From positions 19,950,550-20,014,549 of the forward strand of contig NC_084707.1 of NCBI RefSeq assembly GCF_033807575.1: a stretch of DNA of 64,000 nucleotides, given 5' to 3'. Shown here in pieces: positions 12,101 through 21,130 of the stretch. The DNA is from Cydia pomonella (lineage: Eukaryota > Arthropoda > Insecta > Lepidoptera > Tortricidae). A program made the translations under genes and the position numbers. The notes under the pieces are model-generated. The model searched no databases. It was not told the origin of the DNA and saw only the letters and a program-made list of their open reading frames with translations. Numbering within the stretch: position 1 is the first letter of the stretch; each line of letters opens with the position of its first letter.

Positions 12101-15100
12101 AGAATAATCTTGATAGTTTTCAATATAATTTCAAGCAACATTAATTTTAGTGTTATATGATATCATATGGGCACTCTTTATTTTATTTTATATGCACAGT
12201 AGTTTTTTTTATGTACACTACTACTAAGTGTACAGACTACAGAGTGCACTATAGCCCTTGCTCTTTATTCTGTCTCTTTCACACCAATGGAAAATGAAGA
12301 AGTTAGTAAATGACTGCAGGTATAAATAAAGTATATCAGTGCGATAGAGAGACAGATAGTGTTTCGTTGTCGTATCGTAAACGATTGGCATGTTGGCTAC
12401 GCACCCATGATACCTAGCCAAGAAGCCAATCGATTGCGCATATTAGTGCGATAGAGAGAAAGATAGTGTTTCCTTGTCGTATCATAAACGTTTGGCATGT
12501 TGGCTACGCACCCATGCTGCCCAGCCAAGATGCCAATCGTTTGTGCATATTAGTACGAGAGAGAGACAGATAGTGTTTCGTTGTCGTGTCGATTGGCATG
12601 GTGGCTACGCACCCATGCTGCCTAGTCAAGATGCCAATCGTTTGCGCACATTAGTGCTATAGAGTTTCAGTGTTATTTGAAATCACGTTAGGGTTTGTAT
12701 TATTATTTTTGATCCGAATGAAGTCCATCCAGGTTCTTATGATGGAGTCAGGAGTTGGTCACCAGAACTCCTAATCTACTCATTATAATTCCATCGTGCT
12801 TGGGCTCAAAAGATTTGCCCTGACGAACAACATCGATCTAGATGAGGTCCAGGGTGTCATGACGGAGTCAGGAGTTGGTCACCAGAACTCCCCAGAACTC
12901 CTAATCTACTCATCATAACTCCATCGAGTTTGGGCTCAATAGATTTACCCTGATGAGCACCATCAATCTAGATGAAGTCCAGGGTCTCATGATGGAGTCA
13001 GTAGTTGGTCACCAGAACTCCTAATCTACTCATTATAATTCCATCGTGTTTGGGCTCAAAAGATTTGCCCTGACGAGTACCATCGATCTAGATGAAGTCC
13101 AGGGTCTCATGATGGAGTCAGGAGTTGGTCACCATAATTCCTAATCTACTCATCATAATTCCATCGTGTTTGGGCTCAATAGATTTGCCCTCACGAGCAC
13201 CATCAATCTAGATGATGTTCAGGGTCTCATGATGGAGTCAGGAGTTGGTCACTAGAACTCCTAATCTACTCATTATAATTCCATCGTGTTTGGGCTCAAA
13301 AGATTTGCCCTGATGAGTACCATCGATCTAGATGAAGTCCAGGGTCTCATGATGGAGTCAGGAGTTGGTCACCAGAACTCGTAATCTATTTCATTCGACG
13401 ACACACGACATTCGACGACATCATAGGTTAGTAAAGTAAATACGAGAGCAACACTAACAGTTCTTAGAAAAAGCTGCTTAGAGATCATATAACAAAAAGA
13501 GGCATATTATTTATGAAAATATAACTCTTTGTAATTTTTTTGAGATATATGCCATTTGGTCGTTACTTGTGTTTCGGGATTGCTAGTAATTTGGAAAATG
13601 TACGTCGAGCATTATTCCAATTTCGACCCAAGACTTTTTTCTTATCACTATTTTAAACGATTATAATTGTGGGCGCAGACATTTACAATAGGCTTCGGTT
13701 ATATTTTCCCTCAGTATTTATATGACACTGTTAAAATATTCTTGCATCAATATTTATATGTCAAAAAAAACTAATCCGGAGACCTTCAAGGACCTAAAAT
13801 CGCCATACAAAAAAGGCATAGGAAGAATGAGCTCACAGCGTTCCAGGGTGGTCCTATCTTAATGAAAATTTATACGCGTGATCGCGTGACAAAGTTCAAG
13901 CACGCATTAAACTAAAGAGTGACGGCCTAATTACTTCAGCTTTTTCTATTATAAATACTTTCAGTTTGCCCCTCTTAATTACCTAATTTCCTATTGAGAT
14001 TGATTCCGTAATATAATAATGAAAAACCAACATTGTTTCTTGCAGCAAAGTGTTCCACGTTCGGTCAGTGACGCAGGGCGACGTGATCCGCGCAGACGCC
14101 AAAGACATCCCGCGGATATTCCAGCTGCTGTACGCCGGCGAGGGCGAGGCGCGGCGGCCGCAGGACGCGCTCGACCAGCCGCAGGACCAGACCGACCAGC
14201 ATGGTAAGGACGGACATCCCGCGGGTATTCCAGCTGCTGTACGCCGGCGAGGGCGAGGCGCGGCGGCCGCAGGACGCGCTCGACCAGCCGCAGGACCAGA
14301 CCGACCAGCATGGTAAGGACGGACATCCCGCGGGTATTCCAGCTGCTGTACGCCGGCGAGGGCGAGGCGCGGCGGCCGCAGGACGCGCTCGACCAGCCGC
14401 AGGACCAGACCGACCAGCATGGTAAGGACGGACACACACAAACTACCGTACAGGTCGCGCCTTTTTTCAGGTCAATTCAAACAAGAGCTGGCACCAATGG
14501 AATGAATGAGTGAATGAAATATTTGTGTGTATCACATTAACCCATAAAATGGTGACTCTGACTGTATACCGACAAGGATGTCACTCGGACAGTGAGAGTT
14601 TCTTTCATTTCATTTGTTTGCAGCTTTCGTGAATCAACCTGTACATCAAAACTCCAAATGCAAAATTGCAGGAATGTTTATTAAATCCTGACGACGCCGT
14701 TGAACGTTAATCGATGAATAATGAAGAAGTTTAAAGTTGCTGCTGCTTTGTGCATTCACATTACGCATCAAAACTATCAAGCGAATGATAAAAAGTAATC
14801 GCTAAGCTAGTATTACTTTAACGTCTTGTGGTTATAATTTTAAACAACTGGCAGCACTAGCTGAAAGGACTGGGAAGATCTGCCTAAGTGGCCTAATTCG
14901 AAAACTTAAACTTAACAGTCGGCACTTTCACCAATAAAAGGCAGGCTGTTTCTGTCCTGCCCCCTACAGTTCACACACTTTCCCTGTAAGTATTTGAGTG
15001 TATCGTTGCTGTGTGGCAGGTAACACGGTGCAGCACAAGGGGCACGACCTGGTCAGCATCACGTACCACATCCCGACGGCGTGCGAGGTGTGCACGCGCC

Positions 15101-18100
15101 CGCTGTGGCACATGTTCCGTCCGCCGCAGGCCTACGAGTGCCGCCGTGAGTACATTTTCACTTTTTCTCCAATATGCTCGGAAATATTCGAATTATTGTA
15201 GCAGAAATTTTACGGGAAAATCTTCATTAATATCAAACTCTAATACAAAAAATATAATCATTATTATACTGTTTTAGCGGACAGAAAGTTCATTATTATT
15301 ATATTGTTTTTTTACCCCTGATGCAAAAAGAAGAGTTACATATGTTTGACAGTTGACACCAATGTATGTCGGTTTGTCTGTCTGTGCTCTTTGCGTCTGT
15401 GCGATTTTTATGCTTTTTTACGTGAAAGCGAGTTAACTTGCGGTGGTTCTTAGCTATGGTTCATAGAAATAGATCCAGCAGTTTGAAGAGTATCAATCAG
15501 CTCTTTTCCAAAGTAATGTAAGGCATTTTTGGCATAAATGGATTTTGTTGGCATTTACAAAAATTCCAGGTGGTTTTAAAAAATAATAATTTAATAGTTA
15601 TTACGAACATGTTAGGAATAAGAAGGAACAATACAAACAGCCAATTATTAAAGCCGCATCTAGACAGCTCGGTACTGCAAACATTTCAAGCTGTAGGATA
15701 AAGTGAGAGAGACAGAGACCCATATGTCTCGTTTTTACAGGACAATTTTGTAAGATTGTGTGTTCGTGTGAGTATCTTTTTAGGGTTCCGTAGCCAAATG
15801 GCAAAAAACGAAACCCTTATAGATTCGTCATGTCCGTCTGGCTGTCCGATTATGTCACAGCCACTTTTTTTTTAAGATATACTGATTTGCAAAAAAAGCG
15901 CTTTAAAATTGCCTTAAATAGTTTTAACTATTTTTAAATTTATGTTTGGAGAAATGCACTTTATATACTTCGGCGGGAATATCAATTCGTGGATTCGTCT
16001 CATTGTTGGACTCAGTTCACATACATGTGAAAAGTTAATATCTAACTCGTCATGAGTCGTGAAACACGAGCGTATGCGAGAGGAACAATACCTGAAAATA
16101 TAAAATGTCTCAAAGCAACTGCATTAAGGAAGATAATGACATGCTTTCTGCAAGAACACTGTTTATATAGTGTCAAGGAATATATTGAACACAAGGACGC
16201 AAATAATTAATATTGTTATAATGTAAATAGATAATCAACATATGTAATGTAAAGCCTGACCAGTAAAATATGATCACGAGCCATTTTGCGGAATTTAATC
16301 GGAACTAAATTTTTCATATTAAACTGAACTGTCACCCTATACATGAGAATAACAGCGCCCTCTTGACAATGATCGTATATTTCTGGTCGGATTTTAATGT
16401 ATTTGATGGTAATCCAATTAGTTGAATGAAATGTGCTATTCAATTTGAATCGTAATTTTAGATGAATTAAAGAAACTCTGACAAGGTCGTAGCGTTGATA
16501 CAAATCTCCTGACCTTTACCGATTTCATTATCAATAGGATATCTTCCGGCTGTCAGGTGGATGCTGTGTATACTGACTTTTAGAAATGTTTTGTCAAAAT
16601 TAACCACAATAACTTAAAAACTCTTTGAACTCGGTATACACAGTGACCTCCGTAGGTGGCTAACGTCTCACTTGTCCAATCGCAGTCGGTTCCCTTGAAG
16701 GATTATACTTCATGCTTTTTGTCTATACCTTCAGGATTGCACCTTGGTCCCTTACTTTTTATCTTATATGTCTATGCAGATGACACAAAAATGTACAAAG
16801 CTTTAAACGCAAAAAATTACTAAATTCTCGGAAGCAGATTGCCATGCATTACAGCATTTTTCTCTATTGTTTGGATAATTGTCTTTACTTAAATACTGAA
16901 AAATGTTACATACTCAGCTTAACCTAGTTTTAGTTACTTAAGCTGTTAGTTTTCCGATTAAAAAACAAAAAAATACAGTCTAACACTGTACTAAACTGTA
17001 AATTATTTTATATCTATAAAATGTACGCAAAGTTTAATTACGACAAATAATAGAATAAGAATATAACACTGGGCTATAATCTACAAGAATACCCTGTAAC
17101 TGTCAGAGATGTGAAAAATAGTTTATAAAAAGTATTTAAATACAAATACTTCCTTGGTATACTATTTCAAATGCAAAATACAAAATAGTTTTCAAGTTTG
17201 TATTTAAAATACTAAATACAAAATAGGTATTTTCAAAATGCTTTTTTAAAATACAAATACTTTGCGATAAAAGGTACTCTTAAATAGTGAATACCTAGTC
17301 TGAATTAAAAAGTTAGTATTGCTCGGAATTTACAAGTTGGAAAGGCTTTCTTTATTATTTAAAAATAATGTGTATATCAGTCCTCTAGACTGCAAATTTT
17401 GTGTCTCCCCATGTTTAACGGTTGAATGGACTTTTAAGTGATGGTTTTTAACGGTCAATTATTAAAAGCATTAATTTATATTTGTATAGTATATACCTCT
17501 CGTTGGTTGGTGAAAACGTCTCGTTTGTGTTTCACCAGGGCAGAAAAATTTTGTTTACCTCTCGTGCCTTGAAACCCTTGCAACGCTTAAGATTCCACAT
17601 TTTTAATATCTCGCTACGCTTGTGGTCATTTACGGCGTTACTAAACAGATTCACCAGTTCCATGTTAAAATAATAAATAAATATTATAGGACATTATTAC
17701 ACAAATTGACTAAGTCCCACAGTAATAAGCTCATTAAGGTTTGTGTTGTGGGTACTAGACAATGATAAATATTTATAAATACTTAAATACATATACATAA
17801 GGTCGATATTTAAACGATAGATACAATAACAGCTTCGACAGGAAAACATAACTAAGTATGTAATAATAGTATTAAGCAAACGCGAATCAGTCCGCGCGAT
17901 CTCGCCAACGATTACATAAACCCTAGAGGTTTTCAATAGTGGCTTATTGTGTTAAACCCTGTTTCAAAAAAATCATAGTGAATAAATACACTATAAAAAA
18001 AAAAAAAAAACAGAAAACACCCATGACTCAGGAACCAATATCTGTGTTCATCACACAAATAAATGCCCTTACCAGGATTTGAACCCGGGACCATCGGCTT

Positions 18101-19273
18101 CATAGGCAGGGTCACTACCCACTAGGCCAGACCGGTCGCCATAAAAGAATGAGAGAGTTGCAAGGATTGTAACGTCAGAAGAGATTGTAACTCCAACTTA
18201 CTTCACCGAATAAAAAGTATTTTGTATTTTGAAAATAGAAAATAGGTCCCAAAAACTATTTGAAATAAAATACAAAATAGTTTTCTTTAAAAGGTATTTA
18301 AATACAAAATACAAAATAGGTATTTTGCATTTTGTATTTGCATTTTAAATACAAGTATTTCAAATAAGTCACATCTCTGGTAACTGTAATAAAGTGTTCT
18401 TACATATTTGCATTTCTTAATAGTACATTATGATACAAATGTGCTAAGTTGGTCATTACATACGCGGCGATATTGTGCACGAATGTGCACGCGTGTTTAA
18501 TATCTGCGATTATGAGCCAAAAATCGGTGGAATAAAAACGTCGTTTTGATTGATTGATTGAACAACTCGCCTCACATTAGCTCTATTCACATTATTCACT
18601 TGCATGTACACGTGCGTGTGATTGTATGCAGGATGCCGCATGAAGATCCACGCGGAGCACGTGTCGGAGGCGGAGTCGGTGGCGGCCTGCAAGCTGCACG
18701 CCGACCGCGCCAGGGAGCTGCTGCTGCTGGCGGCCGGCGCGCCCGAGCAGCGCCGCTGGGTGGCGCGCCTGGCGCGGCGCGTGCAGCGCTACGGCTACCG
18801 CGCCGCGCACACCAACCACGACCACACCAAGCTGTCGCCCAGGTGCGTGCGCGCGCCCGCGCCCGGTGCCGCTCGGGGCTGTGCCGCCGAAACGCCCTTT
18901 AGAACGCATATTTGGTACGCCGGACTAAATATGAAAAATGCTCCGTATGATCGGCCGATATTGGTTACTTCGTTTCTTTGTCAAAATTTGTATTGGACAG
19001 TTTCGGCGACCCTGTAATCGGTTTATAAAACAGCTTTAAGGGCGTTAATTTCTCGTCGAAACTTATTACTTTCCAACATGCTTAGAAACTTGTCATATTC
19101 TATAACCATCTAATTAGGACCAGCTTTTATGTCAAATCTTTACAGATTAGTTGTTTGACCGGCCTTATTTCGCTTGCAGAGACTCGATGCGCTCCAACCT
19201 GAAGCTCTCGTACATGAACGCGAGCCAGCGCAGCTCCACGCTGCCCGCCAACGCGTCGCTGCCGCGCCAGTAG
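1..19273 (+). CDS. Rok: Rho-associated protein kinase (ROCK/Rok), C-terminal 581 residues, 10 exons; 5' part outside window
   Basis: ROCK is the serine/threonine kinase activated by GTP-bound Rho; it phosphorylates myosin light chain and myosin phosphatase to raise actomyosin contractility. The kinase domain lies left of this window. Exons: 1-162, 8617-8807, 9946-10120, 10404-10561, 10918-11119, 11372-11640, 14046-14203, 15020-15145, 18632-18842, 19180-19273. All junctions are GT-AG, the phases agree, and the total is 1746 nt (581 codons plus TAG). Seen in order: charged coiled coil (residues 1-290 of this part), Rho-binding region with QAVNKLAEIMNR (about 217-229), PH start EGWLSVP (about 336), a C1 zinc finger (about 444-508) inserted in the PH, the PH C-terminal helix, and a short Ser-rich tail. 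This order is diagnostic of ROCK. Exons are very GC-rich inside AT-rich introns. Expression and alternative splicing cannot be judged. Confidence 0.93.
5161..5267. mobile_element. Tc1/mariner-type MITE with TA target site
   Basis: The terminal inverted repeat CAGTCACAGACT matches the reverse complement of AGTCCGTGACTG with one mismatch. Both ends are flanked by TA (5159-5160 and 5268-5269). It is 107 bp long and non-coding. Two other CAGTC-ended MITEs in this window lie at 42097 and 45072. Confidence 0.75.
5860..5916 (+). mobile_element. LINE 3'-end fragment (same family as 7500-8570)
   Basis: It carries the family 3' terminus: caggcgggccgtatgct, then a 'ccaccgacgtagtata' block and an A-run. 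It is preceded by AT-rich sequence (5715-5860) resembling the end of another retroelement in the opposite orientation. Confidence 0.65.
6876..6990 (-). mobile_element. LINE 3'-end fragment, reverse orientation
   Basis: On the minus strand it matches the last ~110 bp of the LINE at 7500-8570, including the block around 'ggagttgcaggcgtccat' and the terminal caggcgggccgtatgct motif. It is 5'-truncated. Confidence 0.75.
7500..8570 (+). mobile_element. 5'-truncated non-LTR retrotransposon with intact 330-codon partial RT ORF
   Basis: The ORF at 7522-8514 is uninterrupted. It starts at reverse-transcriptase motif B (AGVPQGSELSPTLFLLHIND, residues 5-24), followed by the catalytic YADD (about 34-37) and the C-terminal module LRLWNELPAEL seen in Jockey/CR1-type LINEs. 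A 3' UTR of about 55 bp ends in the caggcgggccgtatgct motif and an A-run. The upstream fingers/palm and endonuclease are missing, as expected from incomplete reverse transcription. The intact reading frame suggests a young insertion. The exact clade (CR1 or Jockey-like) is not certain. Confidence 0.85.
8617..8807 (+). CDS. Rok: ROCK coiled-coil exon, parent of the 121-bp array
   Basis: The acceptor TTCCTTCTGTACAG and donor AG|GTAACC give 63 codons plus 2 nt. It encodes SEELRSQLENEQ and continuing coiled coil ending ADSEAIAR. The last 89 nt plus 32 nt of intron are repeated downstream. The first donor must be used, because reading past any of these donors meets TAA at once. Confidence 0.88.
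8719..9655 (+). repeat. 8-copy, 121-bp tandem array built from the 3' half of a ROCK exon plus its splice donor
   Basis: Units begin at 8719, 8840, 8961, 9082, 9203, 9324, 9445 and 9566, each 'gccgcgcgggacct' onward. Unit 1 is the real exon end. Units 1-7 keep the donor context CCAGGTAACC. Unit 8 changes to CCAGCTGGC and loses it. No unit contains the exon's acceptor or 5' half. Units differ by only a few substitutions (for example ccttatg in 1-2, cctcatg in 3-8; 'gaccttgag' in 4 and 8), so the expansion is recent or homogenised. Confidence 0.95.
9946..10120 (+). CDS. Rok: ROCK coiled-coil exon
   Basis: The acceptor TTTTTCCACAG is followed by a 1-nt codon remainder and 58 codons; donor GTAGGA. 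It includes VGELEKEKTMKELEMRD and LASHRSELAARDS, coiled coil just before the Rho-binding region. Confidence 0.88.
10404..10561 (+). CDS. Rok: ROCK exon with Rho-binding region motif
   Basis: Acceptor TGTGTCCCCAG, donor GTTAGT. It ends with QQAVNKLAEIMNR, the block conserved in the Rho-binding portion of ROCK coiled coils. Intron sequence follows to 10917 with nothing recognisable. Confidence 0.9.
10918..11119 (+). CDS. Rok: ROCK exon, C-terminal coiled coil
   Basis: Acceptor CTGCCTGACAG, donor GTAACA, 67 codons after the shared Arg. It encodes DYRKLQQELTREKDKFDQQV and a Gln-rich coil ending RLKLAME, equivalent to the segment before the PH domain in ROCK. Confidence 0.9.
11144..11245 (+). pseudogene. 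Degenerate partial copy of the preceding ROCK exon
   Basis: It matches the middle of exon 10918-11119 (from 'cacccgcgaaaa' through 'gcagaccc') with scattered substitutions. It begins about 25 nt after that exon's donor. It has neither acceptor nor donor and decays into intron at about 11245. Confidence 0.85.
11372..11640 (+). CDS. Rok: ROCK exon, PH domain N-terminal half
   Basis: Acceptor CTGTTCACAG, donor GTTAGT. An acidic linker (SSADAEDGETEQ) leads into EGWLSVP, then GWRKQYVVVSSKKIIFYN and VMILDL, the first beta strands of the ROCK PH domain. Confidence 0.92.
11695..11870 (+). pseudogene. Degenerate copy of the ROCK PH exon
   Basis: It matches exon 11372-11640 from 'cagaccctcgagggc' to its end. 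The codons after YVVV are replaced by a stop-containing indel (gttatagaaa), and the donor GGTTAGT has become GTTGGTG. It therefore cannot act as an exon. Confidence 0.88.
11902..11936. repeat. Perfect 16-bp inverted repeat with 3-nt loop
   Basis: The arms tcagcatgtgttgcat and atgcaacacatgctga are exact reverse complements around 'gtg'. It lies in the ROCK intron just after the PH-exon copy. A transcript would form a stable stem; no function is evident. Confidence 0.8.
12334..12660 (+). repeat. ~107-bp tandem repeat, three units
   Basis: Units start at about 12334, 12441 and 12548, each beginning 'tat(c/t)agt(g/a)cga'. They share 'gttggctacgcacccatg' or a close variant, and the motif 'gccaatcg'. 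Spacing is 107, 107 and about 102 bp. Confidence 0.85.
12717..13390 (+). repeat. ~120-bp tandem repeat with alternating A/B (dimeric) variants
   Basis: Unit starts are about 12717, 12841, 12971, 13091, 13211 and 13331, around the core 'ggagtcaggagttggtcac'. Variant A has 'cattataattcc', 'ctcaaaag' and 'catcgatcta'. Variant B has 'catcata', 'ctcaatag' and 'catcaatcta'. The order is A-B-A-B-A, followed by a partial unit. One unit carries a 10-bp 'cccagaactc' duplication. Confidence 0.9.
14046..14203 (+). CDS. Rok: ROCK exon, PH domain continuation
   Basis: The acceptor TTTCTTGCAG and 1-nt remainder complete Ser. Then KVFHVRSVTQGDVIRADAKD and IPRIFQLLYAGEGEA, matching ROCK PH strands before the C1 insert. 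Donor CATG|GTAAGG. The last 100 nt are repeated twice downstream. Confidence 0.92.
14104..14430 (+). repeat. 3-copy, 109-bp array of the PH-exon tail with its splice donor
   Basis: Units start at about 14104 (within the exon), 14213 and 14322, each 'gacatcccgcgg'. Each ends with an intact CATGGTAAGG donor (after 14203, 14312 and 14421). Units 2 and 3 appear nearly identical. The unit length is not a multiple of three, and reading through donor 1 reaches a stop at the second donor, so the first donor is the functional one. Confidence 0.93.
14431..15019 (+). other. ROCK intron, unique AT-rich DNA
   Basis: I see no element or ORF of note. A polypyrimidine stretch near 14970-15018 leads to the acceptor GTGTGGCAG. 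Confidence 0.6.
15020..15145 (+). CDS. Rok: ROCK exon, C1 domain N-terminal half
   Basis: It encodes GNTVQHKGHDLVSITYHIP then CEVCTRPLWHMF and ECR. It supplies the first His and three Cys zinc ligands (Cx2C pair and ExC) of the atypical C1 domain. Donor GTGAGT, phase 1. Confidence 0.93.
15779..15860 (+). repeat. Dispersed 'gggttccgtagcc' repeat fragment
   Basis: The motif 'tttttagggttccgtagcc' is followed by 'tgtccgtctg'. Related starts occur at 34770 and 52697. This is a common lepidopteran repeat of uncertain class. Confidence 0.6.
16600..16930 (+). mobile_element. Degraded non-LTR reverse-transcriptase fragment
   Basis: Scattered frames give LGPLLF-like and VYADDTKMYKA-like peptides around 16740-16810 (RT motifs B and C). 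They are broken by stops and frameshifts. It is an old LINE relic. Confidence 0.55.
17670..18140 (-). mobile_element. tRNA-headed SINE, split by a ~220-bp insert
   Basis: The minus strand begins with a tRNA-like head near 18140, with A-box-like TGGCCTAGTGGG and B-box GGTTCAAATCC. Its body matches the copies at 36734-36999 and 43647-43897, and it ends in an AATAAATAAAT tail. Relative to those copies, extra sequence with a 16-17 nt A-run lies at about 17793-18011. Confidence 0.85.
17793..18011 (+). mobile_element. Poly(A)-ended insert inside the SINE
   Basis: It interrupts the SINE between 'acttaaatac' and 'gaaaacaccc', which are adjacent in the other two copies. It ends in a long A-run (17996-18010). 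This suggests a short retroposed sequence; the source is not recognised. Confidence 0.6.
18632..18842 (+). CDS. Rok: ROCK exon, C1 C-terminal half and PH C-terminal helix
   Basis: It encodes RCRMKIHAEHV and VAACKLH, the remaining zinc ligands. Then ARELLLLAAGAPEQRRWV and ARLARRVQRYG follow, the amphipathic helix closing the PH domain. Donor AG|GTGCGT. Confidence 0.92.
19180..19273 (+). CDS. Rok: ROCK terminal coding exon
   Basis: The acceptor CGCTTGCAG completes Arg. It encodes DSMRSNLKLSYMNASQRSS and TLPANASLPRQ, then TAG (19271-19273). A short Ser-rich tail is usual for insect ROCK. Confidence 0.88.
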
Positions 19274-20772
19274 CGCCGCCTGTACTCGCGAACGTACACT
19301 AACGATGGAAACATGTGTGAATCCCACTTTCGTTCGTCACCCATCGGTTTGTACTAACACATTATATTTTCGTAGACATCATTTGTTTTGAATGTGATCG
19401 GTTTCGTCCGCTCAACGGCGTTATATTTTGTTACGATATTTTTCGATGAATCTATTGAAAACTGTTTTTGTAACTTATTCAGTGATTTATAAAATAAGCT
19501 AGTCTCATGTAATAAGTTCAAATTGCGCCTAAGTTAAAGGATTCAGCTTGACCGCTGTGATAGTTTTTGATAATTTACAAGTGAGTACTTACGTGTGACA
19601 CGCGTTTGGATCGACCGAACGTCGCAGGAACTCAATTCACGCCTTCACATTTGCGAAATTTTCGTACAGAATATGTCAATTAAGATAATTTCTATTCGCA
19701 CCTTTATGCCAGTTGCGCCTTGTTGAGGTAGTACCTGCAATAATATCTTACACGACAAACCGCGCAAACGGCACATTTATCTCGAATGCATACATATATA
19801 CGAATAGCGTCAATTGGGTGCCTGGCGTGAATATTATACCGCAGCATGCATTGTTTATAAAATAGCTCACACGCAGACTATATTAATTTTAGGGTGTTTA
19901 TTACAACACAATACGTAGACTCTCAGGGTATCTTCTTGCATCCTCGTCCATCCAGTAATGATTACTCGATAGTTTTGTACACGCGCCTTCATCTAGCAAT
20001 ATCAAGGCAACGATCATAAAGTTGCAATTTAAAAATGAATTTGGCTATAAACTGGGCTAGATATAATTATGATAATTCATGTTATTATCAGTAAAAGTAC
20101 AAGTAACTAAAAGTTCCACATTTATGCTCCCTGTGTTATCAGAACACGTGGGCATGTTTTTTTTCTGGGACCTGAAATTCTTTGTATGATCTGCTTTGCA
20201 ATTCCATACTAAACAAGTACCTTATTCGTTTACCACTGATTAAAAGTTCATACAATAATCCCTATGTTACATTACTTGGACATAGTATATTTCTCTTTAT
20301 TTTTGTAACGCCTATAACCAGATTTGCATTTTATTATATTTAGATATTTTATTGTTATATTTTGTGTTAAAATTCTTTGTGTTTTAGTTGTTCATAACCA
20401 ACTTATAATTCGTTATCACTGTATTGTAGAAAAGGTTCCAGAATTTCGTAAATAATATTTTTAAATTTGATACTAATACTATCATGTAAAAAACCTGTAC
20501 GGCCTACAGTGGCTTGTATTAAAAATAATGGCCGAGTAAGGCCATTAACGTTCCAATTAAATGTTATCGGCAGGTCTCGGACAAATCATGCAGATGACGC
20601 AAAAGTGACGTAATTTTGCACACAGGTGATGTTTGTATTTAAACCACCGTGTGACATGTCGCACTAACTAACAAAATAATCGGTGACAGAGTGATGTCTT
20701 GAATAAAATAATCTCAAGAAACTTGTTACTGTAAGCAAAGAGGTATAACCAAACTTAGAGTGCTCACTCCAT

Positions 20773-21130
20773 GGGCGTTTCTCACAGCATTTCAACCGCT
20801 GACAGTCCCCTGCCCACATTTATGATGAAATTCTAAAAGATCGGTGGGTCAGTTTTGTTTATTTTAAATAAGAAAGGTACTAGTTTACGGTAACCAAAAA
20901 TAGTATACCAACCTTGGGGAACTTCGACATAAACAGGAGACTGTCAGCGGTTGAAACGCTCTGAGAAACATCCGCGGATACATTTAAAACGAGCATATTA
21001 AACAACAAGTAATCTCAAAATGTATGGAGATTATTAATAAGTTTTAGTAAAACTTGATATTTGCAAGTTTTTACCTCACTTACAATGTGAGCTGACTGAC
21101 AGCGGTTGAAACGCTCTGAGAAACACCTAT
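20773..21130. repeat. Three copies of a ~30-bp motif, one inverted
   Basis: 'gacagcggttgaaacgctc' followed by 'tgagaaac' occurs at about 20943 and 21096. A close inverted copy lies at 20773-20808. The first two copies form a foldback of about 210 bp. It is probably a MITE family. Confidence 0.6.

Larger units (their letters stand above)
11641..14045 (+). other. ROCK intron with exon copy, perfect hairpin and two satellite arrays
   Basis: It holds a decayed PH-exon copy (11695-11870), a 16-bp perfect hairpin (11902-11936), a 107-bp repeat (12334-12660) and a 120-bp dimeric repeat (12717-13390). Bases 13390-14045 are AT-rich with nothing recognisable. Confidence 0.8.
17104..18379. mobile_element. 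hAT-like non-autonomous transposon with 8-bp target duplication
   Basis: The termini are CAGAGATGTG and its exact inverse CACATCTCTG. Both sides are flanked by the same 8 bp, GTAACTGT (17096-17103 and 18380-18387), the hallmark of hAT transposition. Subterminal regions (17110-17280 and 18215-18370) are dense in short 'aaatacaaaatag'-type repeats in both orientations. No transposase is seen. The middle contains a tRNA-type SINE. Confidence 0.9.
15146..18631 (+). other. ROCK intron rich in nested transposons
   Basis: It holds a 'gggttccgta' repeat (15779-15860), an RT relic (16600-16930) and a hAT-like element (17104-18379) containing a SINE with a further insert. At 18418-18500 is a repeat also present inverted at 53860-53965. 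Bases 15860-16600 show nothing clear. Confidence 0.75.

Noticed and set aside
13983..14441. Long minus-strand ORFs of 124-152 codons in three frames
   Set aside because: They are antisense shadows of the GC-rich 109-bp PH-exon repeats.
18060..18140. Possible tRNA gene on the minus strand
   Set aside because: The same head occurs in three copies with identical SINE bodies, so it is a SINE promoter region.
18592..18909. Minus-strand ORF opposite a ROCK exon
   Set aside because: The plus-strand frame has C1/PH homology; the antisense frame is a GC-content effect.
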